A stretch of 36,367 bases of DNA from an uncultured Muribaculaceae bacterium. Lineage in GTDB: Bacteria > Bacteroidota > Bacteroidia > Bacteroidales > Muribaculaceae. Positions 16,263 to 24,746 of the stretch are shown piece after piece; position 1 is the stretch's first letter, and each line of letters opens with the position of its first letter. Location: positions 1 to 36,367 of the forward strand of contig CAUBJF010000018.1 in the NCBI GenBank assembly GCA_958436175.1, given 5' to 3'. The notes beneath the pieces were generated by a model that worked only from the letters and a program-made list of their open reading frames with translations, ran no database searches and had not been told where the DNA came from. The position numbers were made by a program, and so were the translations under genes.

Positions 16263-17483
16263 ATGACGAAACCGGCTTTAGTAAAGAAAGAGTATATTAT
16301 ACCGTTCATCCTCATCACTTCCCTTTTCTTCATGTGGGGTTTTTCGAGGTCGGTATTAGATGTGCTGAACAAGCATTTTCAGGAGTCCCTGTCAATATCG
16401 ATAACGCGCTCTACACTTATACAGGCCACCACCTACTTGGGCTATTTCCTGATGGCTCTTCCGGCCGGTATCTTCATCACCCGTCATGGTTACCGCAAGG
16501 GTGTCGTTCTCGGGCTCTCGCTTTTCGCCATAGGCTCTTTTCTCTTCATACCCGGCGAAAGGATCATGTCCTTCGAGATGTTCCTTATGGCTCTGTTCGT
16601 CATCGGGTGCGGTCTTGTTGTCCTTGAGACGGCAGCAAATCCATATGCAACAGAGCTTGGCGACCCGTCGACAGCGGCAAGTCGCCTTAATCTCGCACAG
16701 TCATTCAACGGTCTGGGCTGTATACTTGCCCCTGTCATCGTCGGGGGATTCTTATTCTCCGATGCCTCAAACAGCGTGGCTGTCCCTTATACCATAATGG
16801 GAGCTGTTGTGCTTCTCGTCGCCCTTGTTTTCTGCAAGGTAAAACTGCCGGAGATAACAGATGCCGATTCTTCGAAGGAAGCAGAAAAGAAGAAAACTAT
16901 AGGAGAAAGTATAAAATGGCTGTGGTCGCAACGCCGTTTCCGTCTTGGAATTATCGCGTTGCTTTGCTACGAGATTGCTGAGATTTCGATCAACAGTCTT
17001 TTTATCAATTATGCCACGTCCGACGGGTGGATGGATAAGACAGAAGCCTCCCTAGTCCTTTCCTTTGGAGCTTTAGGGCTTTTCATGCTTGCCCGTGTGT
17101 TCGGCAGCTGGATCATGAGCCATATTCCGGCAGCCAGGGTGCTGATGGCCTGTGGTATAATGACGGTTCTCGGCGCTCTTCTTGTGGCAGTCGATGCAGG
17201 CGCGGTGTCGAAAGCAGGCATCTTCTGTTGCTACGCTTTCGAGGCCATAATGTTTCCGACCATTTTCGCCGTGACCGTAAGCGGACTCGGCTCATCTACT
17301 AAAATAGCATCCTCTTTCCTGATGATGACACCTATCGGTGGCGCTATCGGTACTTTCCTGATGGGGTATGTTGCCGATCTTACCTCGATGTCTACAGCTT
17401 TCATCGTCCCGGCTGCCGGTTACCTGTGTGTCCTGATTTACGCTGTAGGTCTCGTAAAAGGCCGTCTTCAGCTCGACAAATGA
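16263..17483 (+). CDS. FucP-family sugar:proton symporter (MFS)
   Basis: 406 residues, 12 predicted membrane helices. It matches the FHS family (L-fucose permease, glucose/galactose transporter): FFMWGFSRSVLDVLNKHF near the start, VVLETAANPYATELG in the fourth helix region, with the Glu that corresponds to the proton-coupling Glu of E. coli FucP, and LNLAQSFNGLGCILAP. The substrate cannot be named from sequence; neighbouring kinase and glmS suggest a hexose or amino sugar, but that is inference. It is 11 bp from the PfkB gene and co-transcribed with it. Confidence 0.88.
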   Translation: MTKPALVKKEYIIPFILITSLFFMWGFSRSVLDVLNKHFQESLSISITRSTLIQATTYLGYFLMALPAGIFITRHGYRKGVVLGLSLFAIGSFLFIPGERIMSFEMFLMALFVIGCGLVVLETAANPYATELGDPSTAASRLNLAQSFNGLGCILAPVIVGGFLFSDASNSVAVPYTIMGAVVLLVALVFCKVKLPEITDADSSKEAEKKKTIGESIKWLWSQRRFRLGIIALLCYEIAEISINSLFINYATSDGWMDKTEASLVLSFGALGLFMLARVFGSWIMSHIPAARVLMACGIMTVLGALLVAVDAGAVSKAGIFCCYAFEAIMFPTIFAVTVSGLGSSTKIASSFLMMTPIGGAIGTFLMGYVADLTSMSTAFIVPAAGYLCVLIYAVGLVKGRLQLDK

Positions 17484-17494
17484 AAAAATAGATT

Positions 17495-18403
17495 ATGAAG
17501 AAATCAAATAACAGACCAAACCTTTGCTGTATCGGTCATATAACTCTCGATAAGATAGTCACACCGCGTATGAGTGTTCATATGCCGGGAGGCACCGCAT
17601 TCTATTTCGCACATGCACTGCGTCATCTAAGTCATCCTTCTTTCAGTCTCGTCACGTCGCTTGGCGAGACCGAGATGTCGGCTGTCGACGAGCTTCGTGC
17701 AAATGGTGTCGATGTTACTGTCGTTCCGAGTCATCGCTCTGTCTACTTTGAGAACAGATACGGGGAGAACCAGAACAGCAGGACCCAGCGTGTCCTCGCT
17801 CTTGCCGACCCTTTCTCTGTCGAGAAGCTGCGTGGTGTCGAGGCCGATATCTACCATCTCGGGACCCTCCTTGCCGAGGATTTCTCTCTCGATGTCATAA
17901 AGTATCTGTCCACAAAGGGTGCGGTCTCTGTCGATGCACAGGGTTATCTCCGCAAAGTAGTTGGTGAGACTGTGATACCAGTCGACTGGACGTGGAAGAA
18001 GGAAGCTATGCCCTATATCTCCTTTATCAAGGCTAACGAGACGGAGATGGAAGTTCTCACCGGTAAGGTCAATCCTCATGAAGCGGCACGTGTCCTTGCC
18101 GGCTGGGGGTGTAAAGAAGTGCTCCTGACCCTGGGCGACAAAGGCTCCTGCATATACAGCAAAGGTGTGTTCTACGATATCCCTGCATTTCCTCCGGCAG
18201 ATGTAGTCGATGCTACCGGTTGCGGAGATACATATATGGCCGGTTACCTCTATCGCCGAAGTCTTGGCGAATCCTGTTACGATGCCGGTGTGTTTGCGGC
18301 TGCGATGTGTACCATCAAGCTCAGTGCTTCAGGACCTTTCTCCGCCACAGAGGACGATGTGCTGTCTATCATGCAGTCGGTCTGCCTTGAAAATGTATGC
18401 TGA
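17495..18403 (+). CDS. PfkB-family carbohydrate kinase
   Basis: 302 residues of the ribokinase/PfkB family. An early Gly-Gly (MPGGTAFYFAHAL, about 30-41) marks the sugar-binding site, and DATGCGDTYMAGYL (239-252) holds the anion hole and catalytic base D245. KANETEMEVLTG is the usual mid-domain block. It should phosphorylate a sugar or nucleoside taken up by the permease encoded just upstream. The exact substrate is not readable; the family covers ribose, fructose, adenosine, inositol and others. It faces glmS, 76 bp away. Confidence 0.88.
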   Translation: MKKSNNRPNLCCIGHITLDKIVTPRMSVHMPGGTAFYFAHALRHLSHPSFSLVTSLGETEMSAVDELRANGVDVTVVPSHRSVYFENRYGENQNSRTQRVLALADPFSVEKLRGVEADIYHLGTLLAEDFSLDVIKYLSTKGAVSVDAQGYLRKVVGETVIPVDWTWKKEAMPYISFIKANETEMEVLTGKVNPHEAARVLAGWGCKEVLLTLGDKGSCIYSKGVFYDIPAFPPADVVDATGCGDTYMAGYLYRRSLGESCYDAGVFAAAMCTIKLSASGPFSATEDDVLSIMQSVCLENVC

Positions 18404-18421
18404 TAATCGTCCAAATATAGA

Positions 18422-18465
18422 AACGAAGCGTCCGGAGTGTCAGTCGATGCTCCGGACGTTTCGTT
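18422..18465. terminator. Long hairpin between converging genes
   Basis: AACGAAGCGTCCGGAG (18422-18437) pairs with CTCCGGACGTTTCGTT (18450-18465) over 16 bp with one G-U on the plus-strand RNA and one A-C mismatch on the other, around a 12-nt loop. There is no downstream T-run on either side, but the position between the stops of the kinase and glmS suggests a two-way terminator. Confidence 0.6.
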
Positions 18466-18479
18466 ATAGGATGGCTCTA

Positions 18480-20321
18480 TTATTCGACGGTGACGGATTT
18501 GGCGAGGTTGCGCGGCATGTCGACATTCTGGCCTTTGATGACGGCTATATGATATGCCATTAACTGAAGAGGTATGGCCGCAAGTATCGGTGAGAGGCAT
18601 TCGGGAACAGCCGGGATTTCGAGGACGCTGTCGGCGATATTGACGATTTCCTTGTCGCCCTCGGTGACGATAGCCACCACATAGCCTCCTCGGGCCTTGA
18701 CCTGCTGGATATTCGATATGATCTTCTCGTACATGTCGTCGTGTGGCGCTATAACCACTGTCGGCATAGATTCGTCGATGAGGGCAATAGGACCGTGCTT
18801 CATCTCTGCAGCGGGATAGCCTTCTGCATGGATGTAGCTGATTTCTTTGAGTTTGAGTGCTCCTTCAAGTGCCGACGGGAAGTTGTAGCCACGTCCGAGA
18901 TAGAGGAAGTTGTGTGCGAACTTAAACATTCTGGAGAGTTCCTGAACCTTGTCGTTGAGCGTCAGGGTGTGCTCAATCAAAGCAGGGAGAGAGAAGATAG
19001 CCTGGGCTATTTCGCTCACGCTCTCCTGCGAGACAGTTCCGCGCAGTTGCCCAACGGCCAGAGCAAGCATTGTCAGTACAGATACTTGTCCCGTGAAGGC
19101 CTTTGTTGAAGCCACGCCGATTTCCGGGCCTACGTGTATGTAAGTACCAGTGTCAGCCTCTCTGGATATCGAGGAGCCGATGACATTGCAGATGCCGTAG
19201 ACAAAGGCTCCACATTCATGTGCCTTCTTGATAGCTGCAAGGGTGTCGGCAGTTTCGCCAGACTGTGACACAGCCACTACAATGTCGTTCTTATTGAGAA
19301 GCACTTTCCCGTAGCGAAATTCACTCGCATACTCCACCGACACAGGGATGCAGGCGAGTTCCTGGAAGAGTCGTTTGCCTATGAGGCTCGCATGCCATGA
19401 GGTGCCGCAGGCGACGATGACGATACGGCCTACGTTTAGCCATTTGTCCTTGAAATGACTTACTCCGCTGAGGAATATCTTATGTCCGTCCTCATATATG
19501 CGGCCACGGATGCAGTCGCGTAGAGTAGAGGGCTGCTCCATGATTTCCTTGAGCATGAAGTGAGGAAAGCCTCCTTTTTCAAGCTGTGAAAGAGTCATCT
19601 CGAGCTTGCTGACAGAGACTTTGCTCGGCTTGTTGTCGATATTTATCACCTTTAGCTTCTCACCCGGGCGTATGATGGCGATTTCATCGTCGTTGAGATA
19701 GACAACCTTGTTTGTATATTCTATGATAGGAGATGCATCCGAGCCAAGAAAAAATTCTCCGTCGCCTATGCCGATGGCAAGAGGAGAGCTTTTGCGTGCA
19801 GCTATGATAGTGTCGGGAGTGTCAGTGTCGACGACTGCTATGGCATAGGCTCCGACCACCTGCTGCAGAGCGAGACGTACGGCTTCCTGAAGGGAGCAGC
19901 CGTTGGTCTCTTTCATGTATTCGATCAGGACGGCGAGGACTTCTGTATCGGTCTCGCTTTTGAAGGTACGGCCATGTTCTTTGAGAGCATTGCGGAGGAG
20001 GGCGTAGTTTTCGATCGTCCCGTTGTGTACGATAGCTATTCTGCCGTGGTTGCCGATGTGGGGATGGGCGTTGGTGTCGTTTGGTTCGCCGTGTGTGGCC
20101 CAGCGAGTATGCGCTATGCCGGAGTTCCCATCGGTTTGTCGCGAGCTGCAATATTGTTCAAGGACGCTCACTTTGCCGCGAGTCTTGTAGATATTGATCT
20201 TGTCTTTGTCGAGAAGTGCTACTCCCGCACTGTCGTATCCGCGATATTCAAGACGTTGAAGTCCCTTTATAAGGATAGGAAACGCGTCGCGATGTCCTAT
20301 ATAACCTACAATTCCACACAT
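18480..20321 (-). CDS. glmS: Glutamine:fructose-6-phosphate aminotransferase
   Basis: 613 residues, full length. The N-terminal glutaminase domain has the nucleophile Cys2 (MCGIVGYIG), HTRWATHGEPNDTNAHPH and HNGTIENY. Two SIS isomerase domains follow (about 290-430 and 460-600), with CGTSWHASL, SQSGETADTLAA and the closing LAKSVTVE. It makes glucosamine-6-phosphate, the entry step to UDP-GlcNAc for peptidoglycan and LPS. A minus-strand -7 box lies 84 nt upstream, and a small RNA gene lies about 190 nt upstream in the same direction. Confidence 0.97.
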   Translation of the reverse strand: MCGIVGYIGHRDAFPILIKGLQRLEYRGYDSAGVALLDKDKINIYKTRGKVSVLEQYCSSRQTDGNSGIAHTRWATHGEPNDTNAHPHIGNHGRIAIVHNGTIENYALLRNALKEHGRTFKSETDTEVLAVLIEYMKETNGCSLQEAVRLALQQVVGAYAIAVVDTDTPDTIIAARKSSPLAIGIGDGEFFLGSDASPIIEYTNKVVYLNDDEIAIIRPGEKLKVINIDNKPSKVSVSKLEMTLSQLEKGGFPHFMLKEIMEQPSTLRDCIRGRIYEDGHKIFLSGVSHFKDKWLNVGRIVIVACGTSWHASLIGKRLFQELACIPVSVEYASEFRYGKVLLNKNDIVVAVSQSGETADTLAAIKKAHECGAFVYGICNVIGSSISREADTGTYIHVGPEIGVASTKAFTGQVSVLTMLALAVGQLRGTVSQESVSEIAQAIFSLPALIEHTLTLNDKVQELSRMFKFAHNFLYLGRGYNFPSALEGALKLKEISYIHAEGYPAAEMKHGPIALIDESMPTVVIAPHDDMYEKIISNIQQVKARGGYVVAIVTEGDKEIVNIADSVLEIPAVPECLSPILAAIPLQLMAYHIAVIKGQNVDMPRNLAKSVTVE

Positions 20322-20404
20322 ATCTTTCTTTGTTTAGACTAATAAATACCTGAAAACCAATGCTTAAAGCATGATGAATAGACTTTGGTTTGAAAAATGA
20401 TGCG

Positions 20405-20412
20405 CAAAGTTA
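20405..20412 (-). promoter_or_regulatory. glmS: -7 box of glmS
   Basis: TAACTTTG on the minus strand, a full match to TAnnTTTG, 84-91 nt before the glmS start. No good -33 TTG at the usual spacing. Confidence 0.5.
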
Positions 20413-20508
20413 TGCAAAAATCTTCAAAATAGAGCCGATATAAAGACAAAATGATTACAAAAAATGTTCAGGAGCATACTTATTCAGGCCTGGTTCAGCT
20501 GGGTACAT

Positions 20509-20538
20509 AAAAAAATTGATTGTCTCCCGACAACCAAT
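20509..20538 (-). terminator. Intrinsic terminator of the small RNA
   Basis: Minus-strand RNA: AUUGGUUGUC, loop GGGA, GACAAUCAAU, then a run of U. The stem is 10 bp with one G-U, and the U-run is encoded by seven A at 20509-20515. Confidence 0.85.
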
Positions 20539-20572
20539 CCAGTTAACCTTAAATCTATACCATGAAAAACAC
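20509..20572 (-). ncRNA. Small RNA gene of about 60 nt upstream of glmS
   Basis: On the minus strand a full promoter is followed by about 35 nt of unpaired sequence and a strong intrinsic terminator with seven T. No open frame of more than a few codons lies inside, so the product should be a non-coding RNA of about 60 nt. The layout (Bacteroidota promoter at one end, terminator at the other) recalls the Bacteroidales-1 RNA motif, but I can only compare the layout from memory, not the consensus. Start point is estimated from promoter position (about 20570). It lies in the same direction as glmS. Confidence 0.7.
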
Positions 20573-20576
20573 ATTG

Positions 20577-20607
20577 CAAAGGTATGGACTTTCTAAATAC
20601 TGCGCAA
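20577..20607 (-). promoter_or_regulatory. Promoter of the small RNA
   Basis: Minus strand: TTG (20607-20605), exactly 20 nt, TACCTTTG (20584-20577). This is a full match at ideal spacing, the same form as the tRNA-Lys promoter in this window. Confidence 0.85.
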
Positions 20608-20640
20608 GTTTTTCGGAGCAAAATGCGACATATTTAACAA

Positions 20641-20927
20641 AATTTAAAACAAGTCATGGGCTTTGTGGTGATTTAGCTTGCTTATTGCTCTTCAAAATGA
20701 CAATTTGCTATCTTTTTGTATCTGAATAGGCCTTTTTGAGGGCCGTATATAGCAATCTGTCAAATCACCGTATGAACTACTATTTGTTGTAAGGGATTGA
20801 ATGCTAAGTTTTAAATACTGTTATAGCCTTTGACGCTATATTGCCAGCAATTCCTTTTGCTAAATAATTATTAGCAAAATGTCAATCAAAGGGTGTCTAT
20901 GTAAGCAATCTAAGAGAACCGGAGTTT
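20641..20927. other. Intergenic stretch with nested inverted repeats, no gene seen
   Basis: No coding frame is convincing here. Nested inverted repeats are GGTGATTT (20667-20674) with AAATCACC (20762-20769), TTGCTAT (20705-20711) with ATAGCAA (20749-20755), and GGCC/GGCC (20729-20744). Separate hairpins are TATAGC/GCTATA (20822-20840) and a 9-bp stem TTTTGCTAA/TTAGCAAAA (20855-20879). The last lies about 50 nt after the end of the ABC operon but has no T-run on either side. Confidence 0.4.
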
Positions 20928-22034
20928 TCAGTTCCTTTTGCAATATGAGGTGGCGGCAAAGGCACAGAGTATAGCTGCCGTGACGGCAAGGGCGATAAAC
21001 TGCTTCCATAGGTCGGCTATGGTGGCACCTTTTAGGTAGATGGCACGCATTATTTCATTGAAATAGCGCGGAGGAACTCCATAGGTGATTATCTGAGCCC
21101 ACTGGGGCATAGAGTTTATCGGTGTGAACAGTCCACCCATTAGTTGGAAAATTATTACGAAGGCGAACATCATGAAAATACTTTGTAACAGCGTGGCCGA
21201 GCGGTTGGCTATAGTCACGCCAAGCCCCGACATTACAAGACTGAAGAGGAATGTGGCAAGGTATATAGCCCCGATATTCCCGAGAGGTCGGAGTCCGTAG
21301 ACAAGCCAACCGATAATCATGCCGACTGTGACGACAAGTATGCCGACAAGCCAGAAAGGTATTAGTTTCGAGAGCACAAAAGTGAACCGTCCTACCGGGG
21401 TGACGTTCATGGCATCGATGGTGCCCCATTCTTTTTCACTTACAAGGCTGAGTGTGGGCACAAATCCGCAAAGTATTATCAGTAGGATTATCATCAGGGC
21501 TGGAATCATGAAATTACGGAAGTTGAGGGTTGGATTATAGCGGTCGGAGACTGTAGGGACATCGCCTTGAGTCCCGATGCCACTCTCTTTCTGCCATTGC
21601 GAGAGTGAACCGGCTATCGAGCCTGACACATATCGGCTTCCGAGCATTCCTTTCATCGCGTTGACACCGTTGGTCTCGATATCAAGCTTCGACATGTCAC
21701 GCGACCAGTGGGGCGGAAAGGTAACGATTACGTCAGTCTCGTCCCTCTCCAGAGACAGCATCGCAGCCGAATGTGAATCGTAGACTCCGGCTATGGAAAG
21801 TTCGTCGGTAGCATCCATGTCGGCAGTGACACGCCTTGAAAGCTGGCTGTGGTCATTGTCGACAACCGCGACACGGACGTTCTTTACATCCATCGTGGCA
21901 ACGAGAGGAAGCACAAGCATCACCATAATCGGCATTAAGATAATAATTTTCGGGATAATAGGATTGCGGCTGAGGAGTCTCACTTCTTTTCGAAGCAGTG
22001 CGCCCAAAATTCTAATATTCATACGTAAGGACAT
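20928..22034 (-). CDS. ABC-2 type permease, YbhR-like
   Basis: 368 residues. One membrane helix near the N-terminus (about 25-47), a periplasmic domain of about 130 residues, and five further helices from about 175 on. ABC-2 membrane family signs include SLVSEKEWGTIDAMNVTPVGRFTFVLSKLIPF (the SxxxERExGT segment). With the permease 9 bp upstream it should form the heterodimeric membrane core of an efflux pump. It is the last gene of the seven-gene export operon. Drug or bile-compound export is the general expectation for the family; the substrate is not known. Confidence 0.88.
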   Translation of the reverse strand: MSLRMNIRILGALLRKEVRLLSRNPIIPKIIILMPIMVMLVLPLVATMDVKNVRVAVVDNDHSQLSRRVTADMDATDELSIAGVYDSHSAAMLSLERDETDVIVTFPPHWSRDMSKLDIETNGVNAMKGMLGSRYVSGSIAGSLSQWQKESGIGTQGDVPTVSDRYNPTLNFRNFMIPALMIILLIILCGFVPTLSLVSEKEWGTIDAMNVTPVGRFTFVLSKLIPFWLVGILVVTVGMIIGWLVYGLRPLGNIGAIYLATFLFSLVMSGLGVTIANRSATLLQSIFMMFAFVIIFQLMGGLFTPINSMPQWAQIITYGVPPRYFNEIMRAIYLKGATIADLWKQFIALAVTAAILCAFAATSYCKRN

Positions 22035-22043
22035 GGGACATCA

Positions 22044-23087
22044 TTATTTTGAGTTGAACTTACGGATAGCAAGGGCTAACAGGGCGACCGTCATTCCGCA
22101 TAGTATCATAAATTCCTTCTGGATATAGCCGAACGGTAATTCCTGAATCATGAGTTTGCGCATTGCGGATATATACCATCGTGCGGGTACTACGGAAGAA
22201 ATCCACTGTAGTATTTCGGGCATATTTTCGATTGGGAATATCATGCCCGACAGCATTATCACCGGCAGCATGAATATTGCTGCCGACACTATAAGCGCCG
22301 CCACCTGGCTGTCAACCACTGCCGATACAAGAAGTCCTACCGACAGAGACAGAACAACATAGAGCAAGGATACGAACACAACATTGAAAATAGTTGACGA
22401 CACGGGCAGTCCGAGCACCGTGTATGCTATCAGAATCATGACAGCAAGGATAATGCACGAAAGACAGAAGTATGGAATCAGCTTGCCGAATATCACAGTG
22501 CCCGATTTTACAGGAGATACGGTGAGCAAGTCAAGTGTGCCGTTTTCTTTCTCGCTCACAATCGATACTGAGGTCATGATAGCACATATAAGTATAAAAA
22601 TCATACCCATGATGCCAGGTACGAAGTTGTAGGCGCTTTTCATCTGTGGATTATACAGAGTATTGGTGATGACGGGTCCGTCGGACTTTTCTTCAACCAG
22701 ATTTAACAGGTAGGCCGAAGCCGCCTGCCCCATTGTCGGGTTGGATGCGTCCACTTCGATGTGGGTTGTAATCCTGCCGCCGTCTTGCCGTAGATAGAGA
22801 GCGGCATCGGTTTCGCCAAGGCGCAACATCCTGTCGACATCGCATGCTGCCACATACCCAACAAAAGTGAAATATTCGTTGGCACGCAGATTCTCGACAA
22901 TCTTCCGTGTTTCGGGAGTATGACGGTCGACGACCGTCACAACACGCACATCGTTCACTTCGGTGGAGATCGCAAAACCGAAGAGTAGCAGTAGTACAAG
23001 CGGCATCACCAATGTTATTATCATGGTACGCCGGTCGCGCACTATGTGGAGAGCTTCCTTTTTTATAAGAGAAAGAAGTACACTCAT
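22044..23087 (-). CDS. ABC-2 type permease, YbhS-like
   Basis: 347 residues with the same layout as its downstream partner: N-terminal helix (about 23-43, TMIITLVMPLVLLLLFGFAI), a soluble periplasmic part, then five helices. SIVSEKENGTLDLLTVSPVKSGTVIFGKLIPY is the conserved ABC-2 segment. Two non-identical permeases plus two ATPases point to a heteromeric pump like YbhFSR of E. coli. It starts 2 bp after the second ATPase stop. Confidence 0.88.
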   Translation of the reverse strand: MSVLLSLIKKEALHIVRDRRTMIITLVMPLVLLLLFGFAISTEVNDVRVVTVVDRHTPETRKIVENLRANEYFTFVGYVAACDVDRMLRLGETDAALYLRQDGGRITTHIEVDASNPTMGQAASAYLLNLVEEKSDGPVITNTLYNPQMKSAYNFVPGIMGMIFILICAIMTSVSIVSEKENGTLDLLTVSPVKSGTVIFGKLIPYFCLSCIILAVMILIAYTVLGLPVSSTIFNVVFVSLLYVVLSLSVGLLVSAVVDSQVAALIVSAAIFMLPVIMLSGMIFPIENMPEILQWISSVVPARWYISAMRKLMIQELPFGYIQKEFMILCGMTVALLALAIRKFNSK

Positions 23088-23089
23088 GG

Positions 23090-23842
23090 TTATAAGTCCG
23101 TTCGTGTGGCATTTTTGGCCACGATTCTAAACACTTCGTCCATTGTCGAGACACCGTATCTACTTTTTAGTGTCTTTGGGGTATCGAGTGCCGCTATGCG
23201 TCCGTCGACCATGATGGACACGCGATTGCAATACTCGGCTTCATCAAGATAATGGGTTGTAACAAAAACTGTCATGCCGGATGAAGAAGCGCCGTAGATA
23301 AGTTCCCAGAACTTGCGTCGTGTCACCGGGTCCACGCCACCGGTCGGTTCGTCGAGAAAGACGATTTCTGGATTGTGGATTGTCGCCGATGCGAATGCGA
23401 GTTTCTGCTTCCAGCCTATGGGCAGATCCCTGACGAGAGTGCGACGCATTGCGCCCATATCCAGAGCGTTGAAAATCCTCTCCGACTCATCTTTGATACG
23501 GCTGTCGGTCAAGCCGTAGATAGTGGCGAACAAGCGAAGGTTTTCTTCGACGGTCAGTTCTTCGTACAAGGAAAATTTTTGGCTCATATATCCGATACGT
23601 CGTTTGATTTGCTCGTACTGAGTGTTTATGTCGCATCCGGCGACGAAGCCGTCGCCTGCAGTGGGACGGCTCAGGCCGCAGAGCATACGCATAGCTGTGG
23701 TCTTACCAGCGCCGTTGGCTCCGAGAAAACCAAATATCTCTCCCCGACATACGTCGAACGAGATATGATCCACAGCCGTAAAGCTCCCGAACCGTTTGGT
23801 AAGACCCTTTATGATGATGGCCTTTTCATTCAGAGTATCCAT
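23090..23842 (-). CDS. ABC transporter ATPase (second, degenerate signature)
   Basis: 250 residues. Walker A GANGAGKTT (41-49), Q-loop in YMSQKFSLYEELTV, Walker B IVFLDEP (160-166) and the His switch in VTTHYLDEAEYC. The signature motif LSGGQ is replaced by LPIGW (140-144). In E. coli YbhF, a double ATPase, the second half also has a divergent signature, so this gene matches that half. One ATP site of the pair is therefore probably weak or regulatory. It overlaps the first ATPase gene by 17 bp. Confidence 0.9.
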   Translation of the reverse strand: MDTLNEKAIIIKGLTKRFGSFTAVDHISFDVCRGEIFGFLGANGAGKTTAMRMLCGLSRPTAGDGFVAGCDINTQYEQIKRRIGYMSQKFSLYEELTVEENLRLFATIYGLTDSRIKDESERIFNALDMGAMRRTLVRDLPIGWKQKLAFASATIHNPEIVFLDEPTGGVDPVTRRKFWELIYGASSSGMTVFVTTHYLDEAEYCNRVSIMVDGRIAALDTPKTLKSRYGVSTMDEVFRIVAKNATRTDL

Positions 23843-24746
23843 TTCGCGTCAGTTTTATGAATAAATCCTCTATATCACCCGTGGCGGGATAGATTTTTGC
23901 ATCATACAGGCCCCGGGCTGCGAGGTCTTTCATGGCCTTGTCTGCTTCAAAGTTATCACTGCATACAGCGTGTAGCGTAGCTCCGAATGTATAACAGTCG
24001 ATGACATCGGGCATACGCCGTAAGGCCGACAACAGCGAGAACATGTCTTTGGCGCTGGCGTTGAAAAGATTTTCGTTCAGTCCTGCCATGAGCTGAGGCA
24101 AGGTGCCTGTTTCGAGAATATGCCCATGGTCTATGATGGCAATCCGACCGCATCGAGATGCCTCGTCCATATACGAGGTAGACACCAAAATAGTGATATC
24201 CTGTTCTCGCAATTTGTCGAGCATATCCCAGAACTCGCTGCGAGAAACGGCATCCACACCAGTAGTCGGTTCGTCGAGCAGAAGTATTTCAGGGCGGTGG
24301 ACGAGGGCGCAGCTCAGAGCAAGTTTCTGTTTCATACCTCCGGACAGTTTACCCGCCATACGGTCCGGAAATTTCTCAAGCTGGCCGAAAACAGGAGCAA
24401 TGAGGGGGTAGCTGTCTTCGAGGTGTACGCCGAAGAGCGACGCGAAGAATCTCAGATTCTCCATCACCGTCAGGTCCTGGTAGAGAGAGAAGCGTTCGGG
24501 CATGTATCCTATGCGTCGGCGAAGTTCGCGGAAATCTTTTCCTATATCAAGACCAAGTACTTCCGCGCTGCCTGAATCGGGGGAGAGGAGGGTAGCCAGG
24601 ATGCGGTAGATCGTGCTCTTGCCTGCGCCGTCAGGACCGATAAGGCCGAACATCTCGCCCCGTTCAACCTGCATGCTCACCCTTTCGAGCGCTGTCAGAT
24701 TTCCGTACTTTTTTGTCAGGTCCTTGATATCTATTGCGGCGTTCAT
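23826..24746 (-). CDS. ABC transporter ATPase (first, canonical)
   Basis: 306 residues. Walker A GPDGAGKST (37-45), Q-loop YMPERFSLYQDLTV, full signature LSGGMKQ (134-140), Walker B ILLLDEP (154-160), and VSTSYMDEA, in which the usual switch His is Ser. The last 80 residues form a small extra domain. It matches the first half of YbhF. It overlaps the adaptor gene by 4 bp and the second ATPase by 17 bp, which suggests coupled translation and equal amounts of both subunits. Confidence 0.9.
   Translation of the reverse strand: MNAAIDIKDLTKKYGNLTALERVSMQVERGEMFGLIGPDGAGKSTIYRILATLLSPDSGSAEVLGLDIGKDFRELRRRIGYMPERFSLYQDLTVMENLRFFASLFGVHLEDSYPLIAPVFGQLEKFPDRMAGKLSGGMKQKLALSCALVHRPEILLLDEPTTGVDAVSRSEFWDMLDKLREQDITILVSTSYMDEASRCGRIAIIDHGHILETGTLPQLMAGLNENLFNASAKDMFSLLSALRRMPDVIDCYTFGATLHAVCSDNFEADKAMKDLAARGLYDAKIYPATGDIEDLFIKLTRNGYSE

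Noticed and set aside
20322..20600. glmS ribozyme or riboswitch upstream of glmS
   Set aside because: The glmS ribozyme is known mainly from Firmicutes and no matching core was seen; the structure here is a separate small RNA with its own terminator.
20562..20729. 55-codon frame on the plus strand starting MKNTLQRYG
   Set aside because: It is exactly antisense to the small RNA and its promoter, has no operon partner and no family signs.
20855..20879. 9-bp hairpin as terminator of the ABC operon
   Set aside because: No T-run follows on either strand; kept only as part of the inverted-repeat region.
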